From the NCBI RefSeq assembly GCF_000215745.1, contig NC_015663.1:2046001-2110000 (forward strand): 64,000 bases of DNA. The letters are read 5' to 3'. Under the pieces are notes generated by a model. It was not told the origin of the DNA and searched no databases. It saw only the letters and a list, made by a program, of their open reading frames with translations. The stretch comes from Klebsiella aerogenes KCTC 2190 (GTDB lineage: Bacteria; Pseudomonadota; Gammaproteobacteria; Enterobacterales; Enterobacteriaceae). Positions 1 through 7,689 of this stretch are shown piece by piece. A program made the position numbers and the translations under genes. The stretch's first letter is position 1; every line of letters begins with the position of its first letter.

Positions 1-180
1 GGCTATCTGGCGACCGGCGGCCATATTTCCGGCACCATACTGCAGGTCGTGAATTTAACTATTTCGCTGGTGGTTTACTATCCGTTCTTCCGCGCCTGGG
101 ATCGGCTGAAGGCCAAAGAGGAGCACGCCTCAGCGCAGCCGCAGGAGAGCGTTATCCTTCCTGACGCTGACCGCGCGTAA
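1..180 (+). CDS. PTS sugar permease EIIC, C-terminal end (partial)
   Basis: An open frame enters from the left edge and stops with TAA at 178-180, giving the last 59 residues of a protein. The visible part has a hydrophobic helix with a Tyr-Tyr-Pro-Phe-Phe stretch followed by a charged, Gln- and Ala-rich cytoplasmic tail. This resembles the C-terminal end of lactose/cellobiose-family EIIC permeases, which carry a beta-glucoside across the inner membrane while it is phosphorylated. It converges on treC. The assignment rests on a short tail, so the sugar is unknown and the family only probable. Confidence 0.5.
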   Translation, partial: GYLATGGHISGTILQVVNLTISLVVYYPFFRAWDRLKAKEEHASAQPQESVILPDADRA

Positions 181-199
181 TCTCCAGCCCCACGAACCG

Positions 200-230
200 G
201 TAGCCCCGGTGAGCGTAGCGCCACCGGGGA
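200..230. repeat. REP-type palindrome
   Basis: A GTAGCCCCGGTGAGCGTAGC-type imperfect palindrome between the convergent PTS and treC genes. The same unit recurs at 15305 and 19315-19389. Such REP units often stabilise mRNA 3' ends. Confidence 0.75.
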
Positions 231-236
231 AAAGCT

Positions 237-1892
237 TTACGCCTGCAACCACCATACCGCTTCGAACGGCCGCAGCGTCATTGCCGCCGGGCGGTTGGAC
301 GTCTCCGCATAGTTGCCAATCAGCGCCCGCCAGTCGCCAGACATCTCCGGCGGCTGCCACGGCTGGAACTCACGGCTCAGGTTGGCGACCACCACCAGGG
401 TCTGCCCCTGCCACTGGCGGCGATAACACCACAGCGACGGATGGTCCGGCAGCAGATCCTGATAATCCCCCCAGGTCAGCACCGGCGTGGTTTTTCGCAG
501 CGCGATCAGCTGCTGATAGGTGTAAAACACCGATTCCGGATCCGCCAGCGCCGCCTCGACGTTAATCTCGCGATAGTTATCACCCAACGCGATCCAGGGT
601 TTTCCATCGCTGAAACCGCCGTTATCGCCGTCGTGCCACGGCATCGGCGTGCGGCTATTGTCGCGCGATTTGCTGGCCAGAATCGCCAGCAGTTCATCCG
701 GGCTTTGTCCCTGCGCCGCGCGCTCGATAAACATGTTATGGCTTTCCACATCGCGATAATCGCTGATGTTGCTGAAATGCGGGTTGGTCATGCCAATCTC
801 TTCGCCCTGATAGATATAGGGCGTGCCCTGCATGCCGTGCAGTACCATCGCCAGCATCTTCGCCGCCGGCACCCGGTACTCGCCCTCGTCGCCGAAGCGC
901 GACACGATGCGCGGCTGATCGTGGTTACACCAGAACAGCGCATTCCACGCCCGGTTATGCATCCCTTGCTGCCAGTGGCGGAATAGCGCTTTCAGCGCCA
1001 CGTAGTCCGGACGGGCGAGGGTCCATTTTTCACCGCCGGGATAATCGACTTTTAAGTGATGAAAATTAAACGTCATCGACAGTTCGCGGCCGTCCAGCGC
1101 GGCGTACTGTTGGCAGTGTTCAAGTGAAGTGGAAGACATTTCGCCCACGGTCATCAGGCCACGAGGGGTAAAGACATCGCGGCTCATTTCCTGCAGGAAC
1201 TCGTGAACCCGTGGGCCATCGGTGTAGAAGCGGCGTCCATCGCCAACGGTATCGGAGGGGAAGTCCTGCTCCTTGGAGATAAGATTGATGACATCGAGGC
1301 GCAGGCCATCAACGCCGCGATCGGCCCAGAACTCGCAGACTTTTTTCAGCTCGGCGCGTACCGCCGGGTTTTCCCAGTTGAGATCCGCCTGCTCGGTGGC
1401 GAAAAGATGCAAATAATACTGTTCGCTTTCCGCATGCCATTGCCAGGCGTTACCGCCGAATTTCGAACGCCAGTTATTCGGCAATGCTCCCGGCTCGCCG
1501 TCGCGCCAGATATAGAACTGGCGGTACGGGCTCGCCTTATTTAACGACTGGCGGAACCATTCGTGTTCCGTCGAGGTATGGTTAAACACCATATCCAGCA
1601 CGATGCGGATACCGCGCGCTTTCGCTCCGGCGACCAGTTGGTCGAAATCCTCCAGCGTGCCGTATGAGGGATCGATAGCGGTATAGTTCGCCACGTCATA
1701 GCCGTTGTCCACCTGCGGCGAGACGTAGAACGGCGTCAGCCAGATAGCGTCGACGCCGAGCTTTTGCAGGTAGTCGAGACGGGCGGTGACGCCGCGTAAA
1801 TCGCCGGTACCGCTGCCGGTGGTGTCCTGAAAACTCTTCGGGTAGATTTGATAAATAACGCCGTTTTGCCACCAGCGGGGAAGGGTATTCAT
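237..1892 (-). CDS. treC: Trehalose-6-phosphate hydrolase
   Basis: Splits cytoplasmic trehalose 6-phosphate, made by TreB during uptake, into glucose and glucose 6-phosphate. The 551-residue product is a GH13 alpha-amylase-type TIM barrel with the expected DMVFNHT, GLRLDVIN (nucleophile Asp), VGEMS (acid Glu) and NHDQPR motifs. Length equals that of E. coli TreC. I chose the ATG at 1892, preceded by AGGA at good spacing, over the upstream in-frame codon at 1922 because the product then begins like TreC. It lies 51 bp downstream of treB on the same strand, so the two form the trehalose operon under TreR. Confidence 0.97.
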   Translation of the reverse strand: MNTLPRWWQNGVIYQIYPKSFQDTTGSGTGDLRGVTARLDYLQKLGVDAIWLTPFYVSPQVDNGYDVANYTAIDPSYGTLEDFDQLVAGAKARGIRIVLDMVFNHTSTEHEWFRQSLNKASPYRQFYIWRDGEPGALPNNWRSKFGGNAWQWHAESEQYYLHLFATEQADLNWENPAVRAELKKVCEFWADRGVDGLRLDVINLISKEQDFPSDTVGDGRRFYTDGPRVHEFLQEMSRDVFTPRGLMTVGEMSSTSLEHCQQYAALDGRELSMTFNFHHLKVDYPGGEKWTLARPDYVALKALFRHWQQGMHNRAWNALFWCNHDQPRIVSRFGDEGEYRVPAAKMLAMVLHGMQGTPYIYQGEEIGMTNPHFSNISDYRDVESHNMFIERAAQGQSPDELLAILASKSRDNSRTPMPWHDGDNGGFSDGKPWIALGDNYREINVEAALADPESVFYTYQQLIALRKTTPVLTWGDYQDLLPDHPSLWCYRRQWQGQTLVVVANLSREFQPWQPPEMSGDWRALIGNYAETSNRPAAMTLRPFEAVWWLQA

Positions 1893-1943
1893 ATTACGTT
1901 CCTGCGAATATAGGGGGCGCAAGCGGCGCCCCGAAAGAAGACG

Positions 1944-3362
1944 TTAGATAATCTGCAAGGTGCCCTGACGGTACTTGCGTTGATAAACCACGGTGGTGAG
2001 GATTATCGGCACTACCACGGCGATGGCCATCGCCGTGGCGTAGACCTGCCAGTAGCTTGGCTGAATTGACAGGATGCCCGGCAGGCCGCCGACGCCGATA
2101 CCGTTCGCCAGCACGCCGTTCAGGCCGCACAGCAGGCCCGCGAGGCCGGATCCGACCATCGCGCACAGCATCGGGAAGCGGTACTTCAGGTTGATGCCGT
2201 ACATCGCCGGTTCGGTGACCCCGAGATAGGCGGAGATCGCCGCGGGTACCGATATTTCGCGTTCATTCTGTTTACGGCTGGCAATAATAATGCCGACCAC
2301 CGCCGACGCCTGAGCAATATTCGACAGCGCAATCAGCGGCCATACCGGCGTGCCGCCCATGCTTTGAATCATCTGCATATCGATAGCGAGGGTGGTCTGA
2401 TGTACGCCGGTTATTACCAGCGGCGCATAGAGGAAGCCGAACAGCGCGGCGCCGATCGGCGCGAAGCTGCCTGTTAACAAGTGGCGCACCGCGAAGGCCA
2501 CGCCGTCGCCAATCAGACGACCAAACGGGCCGATAAAAGCGTGAGCGAGGAACACCGCCAGAATCAACGAGCACACCGGCACCACCACCAGATAGAGGTA
2601 GTCAGGCACGATGCGCTTGAGACGTGTTTCGATAAAGCCCAGTGCCAACCCCGCCAGCAGAGCCGGGATCACCTGCGCCTGATAGCCGACTTTCGCAATG
2701 GTAAACAGGCCGAAGTTCCACACTTCCGGCACCTGCTGGCCGAGCAGGTAGGCGTTCATCAACTGTGGAGAGACCAGCGTGACGCCAAGCACGATCCCGA
2801 GGATCGGCGTGCCGCCCATTTTCTTCACCGCTGACCAGCAGATCCCCACCGGCAGATAGAAGAAGATAGCCTCGCCAATCAGCCACAAGAAGTCATAAAT
2901 CGTTTTCAACGACGGGTGCATTTGCGCCAGCGTCTGGCCGTTGCTCATTGGCAGATCGCCGATGACGTTACGGAAACCGAGGATCAGACCGCCGCTGATC
3001 AGCGCCGGCAGAAGCGGGAAAAAGATCTCGGCAAAGTGCGAGATCAACCGTTCGTGCCACTTCATATTTTGCCGCGCGGCCTGTTTGGCCTGCTCTTTGT
3101 CGGCGGACGCCTGACCGGTGGTGGCCAGCAGCGCCTTATAGTAATCGCCGACTTCGGTGCCGATGACCACCTGAAACTGCCCGGCGTTAGTGAAGCATCC
3201 CTTCACCATGCGCAACTGCTCAATCTCTTTCGGTTTGGCGATGGCCGGATCGTTCAGCACAAAGCGCAAACGGGTAATACAGTGGCTGACGGTGGCAATG
3301 TTGCCGCGCCCGCCCACCAGTTCGATCAGTTTATCGATGTCCTGCTGGTTTACTTTGCTCAT
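1944..3362 (-). CDS. treB: PTS trehalose-specific EIIBC component
   Basis: Inner-membrane permease that imports trehalose and phosphorylates it to trehalose 6-phosphate. The 472 residues hold an N-terminal EIIB domain with the phosphorylated cysteine at about residue 28 in SHCITRLRF, then a glucose-family EIIC membrane domain of about ten helices. No EIIA domain is present; in E. coli the crr product supplies it. Length is within one residue of E. coli TreB. First gene of treBC, with the TreR palindrome about 80 bp upstream. Confidence 0.97.
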   Translation of the reverse strand: MSKVNQQDIDKLIELVGGRGNIATVSHCITRLRFVLNDPAIAKPKEIEQLRMVKGCFTNAGQFQVVIGTEVGDYYKALLATTGQASADKEQAKQAARQNMKWHERLISHFAEIFFPLLPALISGGLILGFRNVIGDLPMSNGQTLAQMHPSLKTIYDFLWLIGEAIFFYLPVGICWSAVKKMGGTPILGIVLGVTLVSPQLMNAYLLGQQVPEVWNFGLFTIAKVGYQAQVIPALLAGLALGFIETRLKRIVPDYLYLVVVPVCSLILAVFLAHAFIGPFGRLIGDGVAFAVRHLLTGSFAPIGAALFGFLYAPLVITGVHQTTLAIDMQMIQSMGGTPVWPLIALSNIAQASAVVGIIIASRKQNEREISVPAAISAYLGVTEPAMYGINLKYRFPMLCAMVGSGLAGLLCGLNGVLANGIGVGGLPGILSIQPSYWQVYATAMAIAVVVPIILTTVVYQRKYRQGTLQII

Positions 3363-3443
3363 GATGAAGCCTCAAAAACAGAGGGGAGAGATGCCGTTTT
3401 TTACCTTGCATGCATCCTAACCGTTCCGTTGGGAATGCAAAAT

Positions 3444-3455
3444 GGGAACGTTCCC
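3444..3455. promoter_or_regulatory. TreR operator
   Basis: Perfect 12-bp palindrome GGGAACGTTCCC in the 131-bp gap between treR and treB. It matches the known TreR (LacI-family) operator. A partial CRP half-site (TCACA) lies about 15 bp away on the treR side. Inference: represses treBC without trehalose 6-phosphate. Confidence 0.8.
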
Positions 3456-3493
3456 GAAACTCGGCGAAGATCACATAAATCGCCCGAACGAGA

Positions 3494-4441
3494 TTAATTC
3501 AGGGCAGCGGGAATGACGATTTGGCGGGGTTCGGCGTGGCCGGCGATCTGGTCGATCAACTGCTGTGCCGCCTGGCGTCCGGCTTCGGCGTAGCCGGGAT
3601 CGACGGTGAGGATCTCCGGATGCAGAAATTTCATCAGCGGCGTGCTGCCGACGCTGGCGAGTTGTAGCGTGTCGATACGCTGTTCCTGTAGATATTTACT
3701 GGCGCCGAGAGCGAGAGTATCGGTGGCGCAGACCAGCGCGCGGGTCTCGGGCGTCAGTACGCTGGCGACGCTTTCATACCCCTGCTTCATCGCCAGCCCC
3801 GGCAAAGCAGCGGTTGGCGTGAGCTTCTTTTGCGCGCAGAAATCGAGATACGCCTGATGACGGCGTTCCCCGGTGGTGACGTCGCTGTGCGGCACGCCGA
3901 GGAAGCTTATATGCCGGTGCCCGCGCTCATAGAGACGCTGCATCAGTAACTTGATCGCGCCATGATCGTCATAGCACACCGAAGCGAAGCCGGGGGCATC
4001 GCGCGCCAGCAGCACCAGCGTTTCGCGCCACGGCGCAAGCATCTCCTCGCTAATACCGGTAAAGCCGAACAGCACCACGCCGTCGATATTGCGCCGGGCG
4101 AGCATGCCCAGATGTTCTTCCACCAGTGCCGGAGAAAACTGGCTCTCCATCATGATCGGATCGTAGCCCTGCTGATAAAAGGCGGGCAGCATGGTCTGCA
4201 CCGCTAAATTTTCCGACAGCGAATCCAGACGCGTGACGATAATCGCCACCACCTTATCGCTCTGACCACGCATGGCGCGGGCGGAGCGGGAAGGGGAGAA
4301 ACCGTGCTGCTGCATCACCGCTTCCACCCGTTCGCGGGTGCGCTCGCTGACGCCGCTTTCGTTATTCAGCACGCGCGACACCGTCGACTTTCCGACGCCG
4401 CTTAAGCGGGCGATATCTTTGATTGTTAGCCGGTTTTGCAT
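3494..4441 (-). CDS. treR: Trehalose operon repressor, LacI family
   Basis: DNA-binding repressor of treBC, released by trehalose 6-phosphate. The 315 residues begin with a LacI-type helix-turn-helix (TIKDIARLSGVGKSTVSRVL) and continue into a periplasmic-binding-protein-like effector domain. The ATG at 4441 restores the E. coli TreR N-terminus; the open frame runs 41 codons further upstream without family similarity. It lies upstream of treBC on the same strand, separated by the operator gap, and is divergent from mgtA. Confidence 0.96.
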   Translation of the reverse strand: MQNRLTIKDIARLSGVGKSTVSRVLNNESGVSERTRERVEAVMQQHGFSPSRSARAMRGQSDKVVAIIVTRLDSLSENLAVQTMLPAFYQQGYDPIMMESQFSPALVEEHLGMLARRNIDGVVLFGFTGISEEMLAPWRETLVLLARDAPGFASVCYDDHGAIKLLMQRLYERGHRHISFLGVPHSDVTTGERRHQAYLDFCAQKKLTPTAALPGLAMKQGYESVASVLTPETRALVCATDTLALGASKYLQEQRIDTLQLASVGSTPLMKFLHPEILTVDPGYAEAGRQAAQQLIDQIAGHAEPRQIVIPAALN

Positions 4442-4512
4442 ACGGGGTTCTCGCCATCGTCCGATTTGAGTGAGTCTAATGCTACTCAACGAATCCTCAA
4501 TGAGCAAAGACT

Positions 4513-4547
4513 GGTTGATGTCTGGTTTAGTTGCCGGGCGGTATGAT
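4513..4547 (+). promoter_or_regulatory. PhoP box and promoter of mgtL-mgtA
   Basis: Direct repeat GGTTGA (4513) - 5 bp - GGTTTA (4524) matches the PhoP consensus of two GGTTTA hexamers spaced by 5. A TATGAT -10 follows 12 bp later at 4542-4547, the usual geometry for PhoP-activated promoters. Transcription would start near 4554, giving a leader of about 270 nt before mgtA. Confidence 0.75.
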
Positions 4548-4554
4548 AGCCATA

Positions 4555-4822
4555 ATAGCCACAAATAGTTTCCTGGTCGCGGTATACTCCGCGCCGTCTT
4601 GAGTCACTTACCGGAGAATTTTATGGACCCCGATCCCACTCCTCATCCTCGATGGATCAACCTTTCTTTCCGGTAAGCCTGTTTAGCACTGCTTTACCGG
4701 AAAGCGTAAAGCAGTGACGTCCACGATGTCCCTGCCCTATAAAAATAATGCCTGACAGGTAAGGCTTTGCCGCGCCTGTTGGCAACGCTGCGTTCGCTCG
4801 CGCGAGCGCGGAGGGACTGTTT
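4555..4822 (+). promoter_or_regulatory. mgtA 5' leader (Mg2+/proline-responsive region)
   Basis: About 270 nt of untranslated leader between the PhoP-type promoter and mgtA, holding mgtL and several potential stem-loops, including paired tracts at 4689-4720 and a GC-rich CGCTCGCGCGAGCG hairpin just before the mgtA ribosome site. In E. coli and Salmonella the equivalent leader senses Mg2+ and couples mgtL translation to Rho-dependent termination. Function here is inferred from position and from conservation of mgtL. Confidence 0.75.
4623..4676 (+). CDS. mgtL: mgtA leader peptide MgtL, 17 aa
   Basis: An ATG at 4623 with GGAG upstream opens a 17-codon frame, MDPDPTPHPRWINLSFR, ending at TAA 4674-4676. 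The start matches E. coli MgtL (acidic-Pro-acidic-Pro-Thr-Pro), and the length is the same. Ribosome slowing on the proline/acidic codons under proline or Mg2+ limitation lets transcription reach mgtA. The second half differs clearly from K-12 while the four prolines are kept, which fits selection on the proline block. Confidence 0.9.
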   Translation: MDPDPTPHPRWINLSFR

Positions 4823-7531
4823 ATGCTGAAAAATTTTACCCGGCAGCTGTTCGCGCAGCTTAGCCGCCATTTACCACATCGTTTGATCCAGCGCGATCCG
4901 CTGCCCGATGCCCGCAATCTGGCCAGCGCGCCGATCCCGGATTCACTCGGCAAGCGCTGCCTGGACGTGGCGGCCATGGATGAGCAGGAGATCTGGCGCG
5001 CGTTCGATAGCCACCCTGAAGGGCTGAACGACGTCGAAGTGGCGGCGAAAATCGCCCTGCACGGCGATAACCAAATCCCGGCGCAGAAGCCGTCGCCGTG
5101 GTGGGTTCATCTGTGGACCTGCTATCGCAACCCGTTCAACCTGCTGTTGACGGTGCTCGGCATCGTCTCCTATTCCACTGAAGATTTGTTCGCTGCGGGC
5201 GTTATCGCGCTGATGGTCGGCATCTCGACGCTGCTTAACTTCATTCAGGAAGCGCGCTCGACCAAAGCGGCGGATGCGCTGAAGGCGATGGTCAGCAATA
5301 CCGCCACGGTGTTACGGGTCATCAACGAACAGGGCGAGAGCCGCTGGCTCGAACTACCCATCGACCAACTGGTGCCGGGCGATATTGTCAGGCTATCGGC
5401 GGGAGATATGATCCCGGCTGACCTGCGCATCATTGTGGCGCGCGACCTGTTTGTCGCTCAGGCCTCGCTGACCGGCGAATCGCTGCCGGTTGAAAAAGTC
5501 GCGCGCACCCGCGATCCGCTACAAACCAATCCGCTGGAATGCGACACCCTGTGCTTTATGGGGACCAACGTGGTGAGCGGCTCGGCGCAGGCTATCGTCT
5601 ACGCCACCGGCGGCAACACCTGGTTCGGCCAGCTTGCCGGGCGCGTCAGCGAGCAGGAAAGCGAGCCGAACGCCTTCCAGAAAGGCATCAGCCGGGTCAG
5701 CATGCTGCTGATCCGCTTTATGCTGGTGATGGCGCCGGTGGTGCTGCTGATCAACGGCTACACCAAAGGCGACTGGTGGGAAGCGGCGCTGTTCGCGCTG
5801 TCGGTGGCGGTCGGCCTGACGCCGGAGATGTTGCCGATGATCGTCACCTCGACGCTGGCGCGCGGGGCGGTGAAGCTGTCAAAACAAAAAGTGATCGTCA
5901 AACACCTCGACGCCATTCAAAACTTTGGCGCGATGGATATCCTCTGCACCGATAAAACCGGCACCCTGACCCAGGATAAAATCGTGCTGGAGAACCATAC
6001 CGATGTTTCCGGTAAATCCAGCGAGAGAGTCCTGCACACCGCCTGGCTCAATAGCCATTATCAGACGGGGCTGAAAAACCTGCTCGACACCGCGGTGCTG
6101 GAAGGGGTAGAGCTGGATGCCGCTCGCGGTCTCGCGGAGCGCTGGCAGAAGGTGGATGAGATCCCGTTCGACTTCGAACGCCGCCGCATGTCGGTGGTGG
6201 TAAAAGAGCAGGACGACGCGCATCAGCTGATCTGTAAAGGGGCGCTGCAGGAGATCCTCAACGTCTCGACTCAGGTGCGCTACAACGGTGAAATCGTACC
6301 GCTGGACGACACCATGCTGCGCCGTATCCGCCGGGTGACCGATACCCTGAACCGTCAGGGGCTGCGGGTGGTGGCGGTGGCGACCAAATACCTGCCGGCG
6401 CGGGAAGGCGACTATCAGCGTGCGGATGAATCCGACCTGATCCTCGAAGGCTACATCGCCTTCCTCGATCCGCCGAAAGAGACCACCGCCCCGGCGCTGA
6501 AAGCGCTGAAGGCCAGCGGCATTACGGTAAAAATCCTCACCGGCGACAGCGAACTGGTGGCGGCGAAAGTGTGTCATGAAGTGGGGCTGGATGCGGGCGA
6601 AGTGGTGATTGGCAGCCAGATTGAAGCCATGAGCGACGACGAACTGGCAGCGCTGGCGAAACGCACCACGCTGTTCGCGCGCCTGGCGCCGCTGCATAAA
6701 GAGCGCATCGTGACGCTGCTGAAACGCGAAGGTCACGTGGTGGGCTTTATGGGTGACGGTATTAACGACGCCCCGGCGCTACGCGCGGCGGATATTGGCA
6801 TTTCCGTTGACGGGGCGGTGGATATCGCCCGCGAGGCGGCGGATATCATTCTGCTGGAAAAAAGCCTGATGGTACTGGAGGAAGGGGTTATCGAAGGCCG
6901 CCGCACCTTCGCCAACATGCTCAAGTACATCAAAATGACCGCCAGCTCCAACTTCGGCAACGTCTTCAGCGTGCTGGTGGCCAGCGCCTTCCTGCCGTTT
7001 CTGCCGATGTTGCCGCTGCACCTGTTGATTCAGAACCTGCTGTACGATGTCTCCCAGGTGGCGATTCCGTTTGATAACGTCGACGATGAGCAGATCCGTA
7101 AGCCGCAGCGCTGGAACCCGGCCGATCTCGGGCGTTTTATGGTCTTCTTCGGGCCGATCAGCTCGATTTTCGATATCCTCACCTTTGGCCTGATGTGGTG
7201 GGTGTTCCACGCCAACAGCGTCGAGATGCAGACCCTGTTCCAGTCCGGCTGGTTCATTGAAGGGCTGCTGTCGCAGACGCTGATTGTGCATATGATTCGT
7301 ACCCGCCGCATTCCGTTCGTCCAGAGCCGCGCCGCGTGGCCGCTGTTCGCGATGACGCTGCTGGTGATGGCGGTGGGGATCGCGCTGCCGTTCTCGCCGC
7401 TGGCGGGCTACCTGCAGCTGCAGGCGCTGCCGCTCAGCTATTTCCCATGGCTGGTGGCGATTCTGGCGGGTTACATGGTGTTGACCCAGACCGTTAAAGG
7501 CTTCTACAGCCGCCGTTACGGCTGGCAGTAG
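4823..7531 (+). CDS. mgtA: Magnesium-importing P-type ATPase
   Basis: Inner-membrane P3B-type ATPase that imports Mg2+ under magnesium starvation. The 902 residues (K-12 MgtA has 898) show the order of the family: cytoplasmic N-terminus, two helices, the TGES actuator loop, the DKTGTLT phosphorylation site with Asp377, the nucleotide-binding domain, the GDGIND hinge and the C-terminal helices. The ATG at 4823 has GGAG 9 bp upstream. Expression is expected to depend on PhoP and on the mgtL leader. Confidence 0.97.
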   Translation: MLKNFTRQLFAQLSRHLPHRLIQRDPLPDARNLASAPIPDSLGKRCLDVAAMDEQEIWRAFDSHPEGLNDVEVAAKIALHGDNQIPAQKPSPWWVHLWTCYRNPFNLLLTVLGIVSYSTEDLFAAGVIALMVGISTLLNFIQEARSTKAADALKAMVSNTATVLRVINEQGESRWLELPIDQLVPGDIVRLSAGDMIPADLRIIVARDLFVAQASLTGESLPVEKVARTRDPLQTNPLECDTLCFMGTNVVSGSAQAIVYATGGNTWFGQLAGRVSEQESEPNAFQKGISRVSMLLIRFMLVMAPVVLLINGYTKGDWWEAALFALSVAVGLTPEMLPMIVTSTLARGAVKLSKQKVIVKHLDAIQNFGAMDILCTDKTGTLTQDKIVLENHTDVSGKSSERVLHTAWLNSHYQTGLKNLLDTAVLEGVELDAARGLAERWQKVDEIPFDFERRRMSVVVKEQDDAHQLICKGALQEILNVSTQVRYNGEIVPLDDTMLRRIRRVTDTLNRQGLRVVAVATKYLPAREGDYQRADESDLILEGYIAFLDPPKETTAPALKALKASGITVKILTGDSELVAAKVCHEVGLDAGEVVIGSQIEAMSDDELAALAKRTTLFARLAPLHKERIVTLLKREGHVVGFMGDGINDAPALRAADIGISVDGAVDIAREAADIILLEKSLMVLEEGVIEGRRTFANMLKYIKMTASSNFGNVFSVLVASAFLPFLPMLPLHLLIQNLLYDVSQVAIPFDNVDDEQIRKPQRWNPADLGRFMVFFGPISSIFDILTFGLMWWVFHANSVEMQTLFQSGWFIEGLLSQTLIVHMIRTRRIPFVQSRAAWPLFAMTLLVMAVGIALPFSPLAGYLQLQALPLSYFPWLVAILAGYMVLTQTVKGFYSRRYGWQ

Positions 7532-7538
7532 AGGTTTC

Positions 7539-7564
7539 GCCCCTTTGCCGTTCGGCAGAGGGGC
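7539..7564 (+). terminator. Hairpin after mgtA
   Basis: Eleven-base arms beginning GCCCC around a GTTC loop, 8 bp past the mgtA stop, with one internal mismatch and no strong T-run. Probably stabilises or terminates the mgtA message. Confidence 0.5.
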
Positions 7565-7689
7565 TTACCGGTATTTCTCTTAAATCTCATCAAGTTGTGA
7601 AGCCCGTCATCACCATGTATTGACGCAATTTTGTGCGCATGTTAACCCAATGTTTTGCTTTTTTTGGCCCGTCATAAAAAGGAACATTG

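Noticed and set aside
5879..6736. 285-codon minus-strand frame inside mgtA
   Set aside because: Shadow of the well-supported mgtA frame; no ribosome site or family motif.
7596..7611. CRP-like site TGTGA-N6-TCATC upstream of the hexosaminidase gene
   Set aside because: Only one half-site matches the consensus; mentioned in the gene entry but not listed as a feature.
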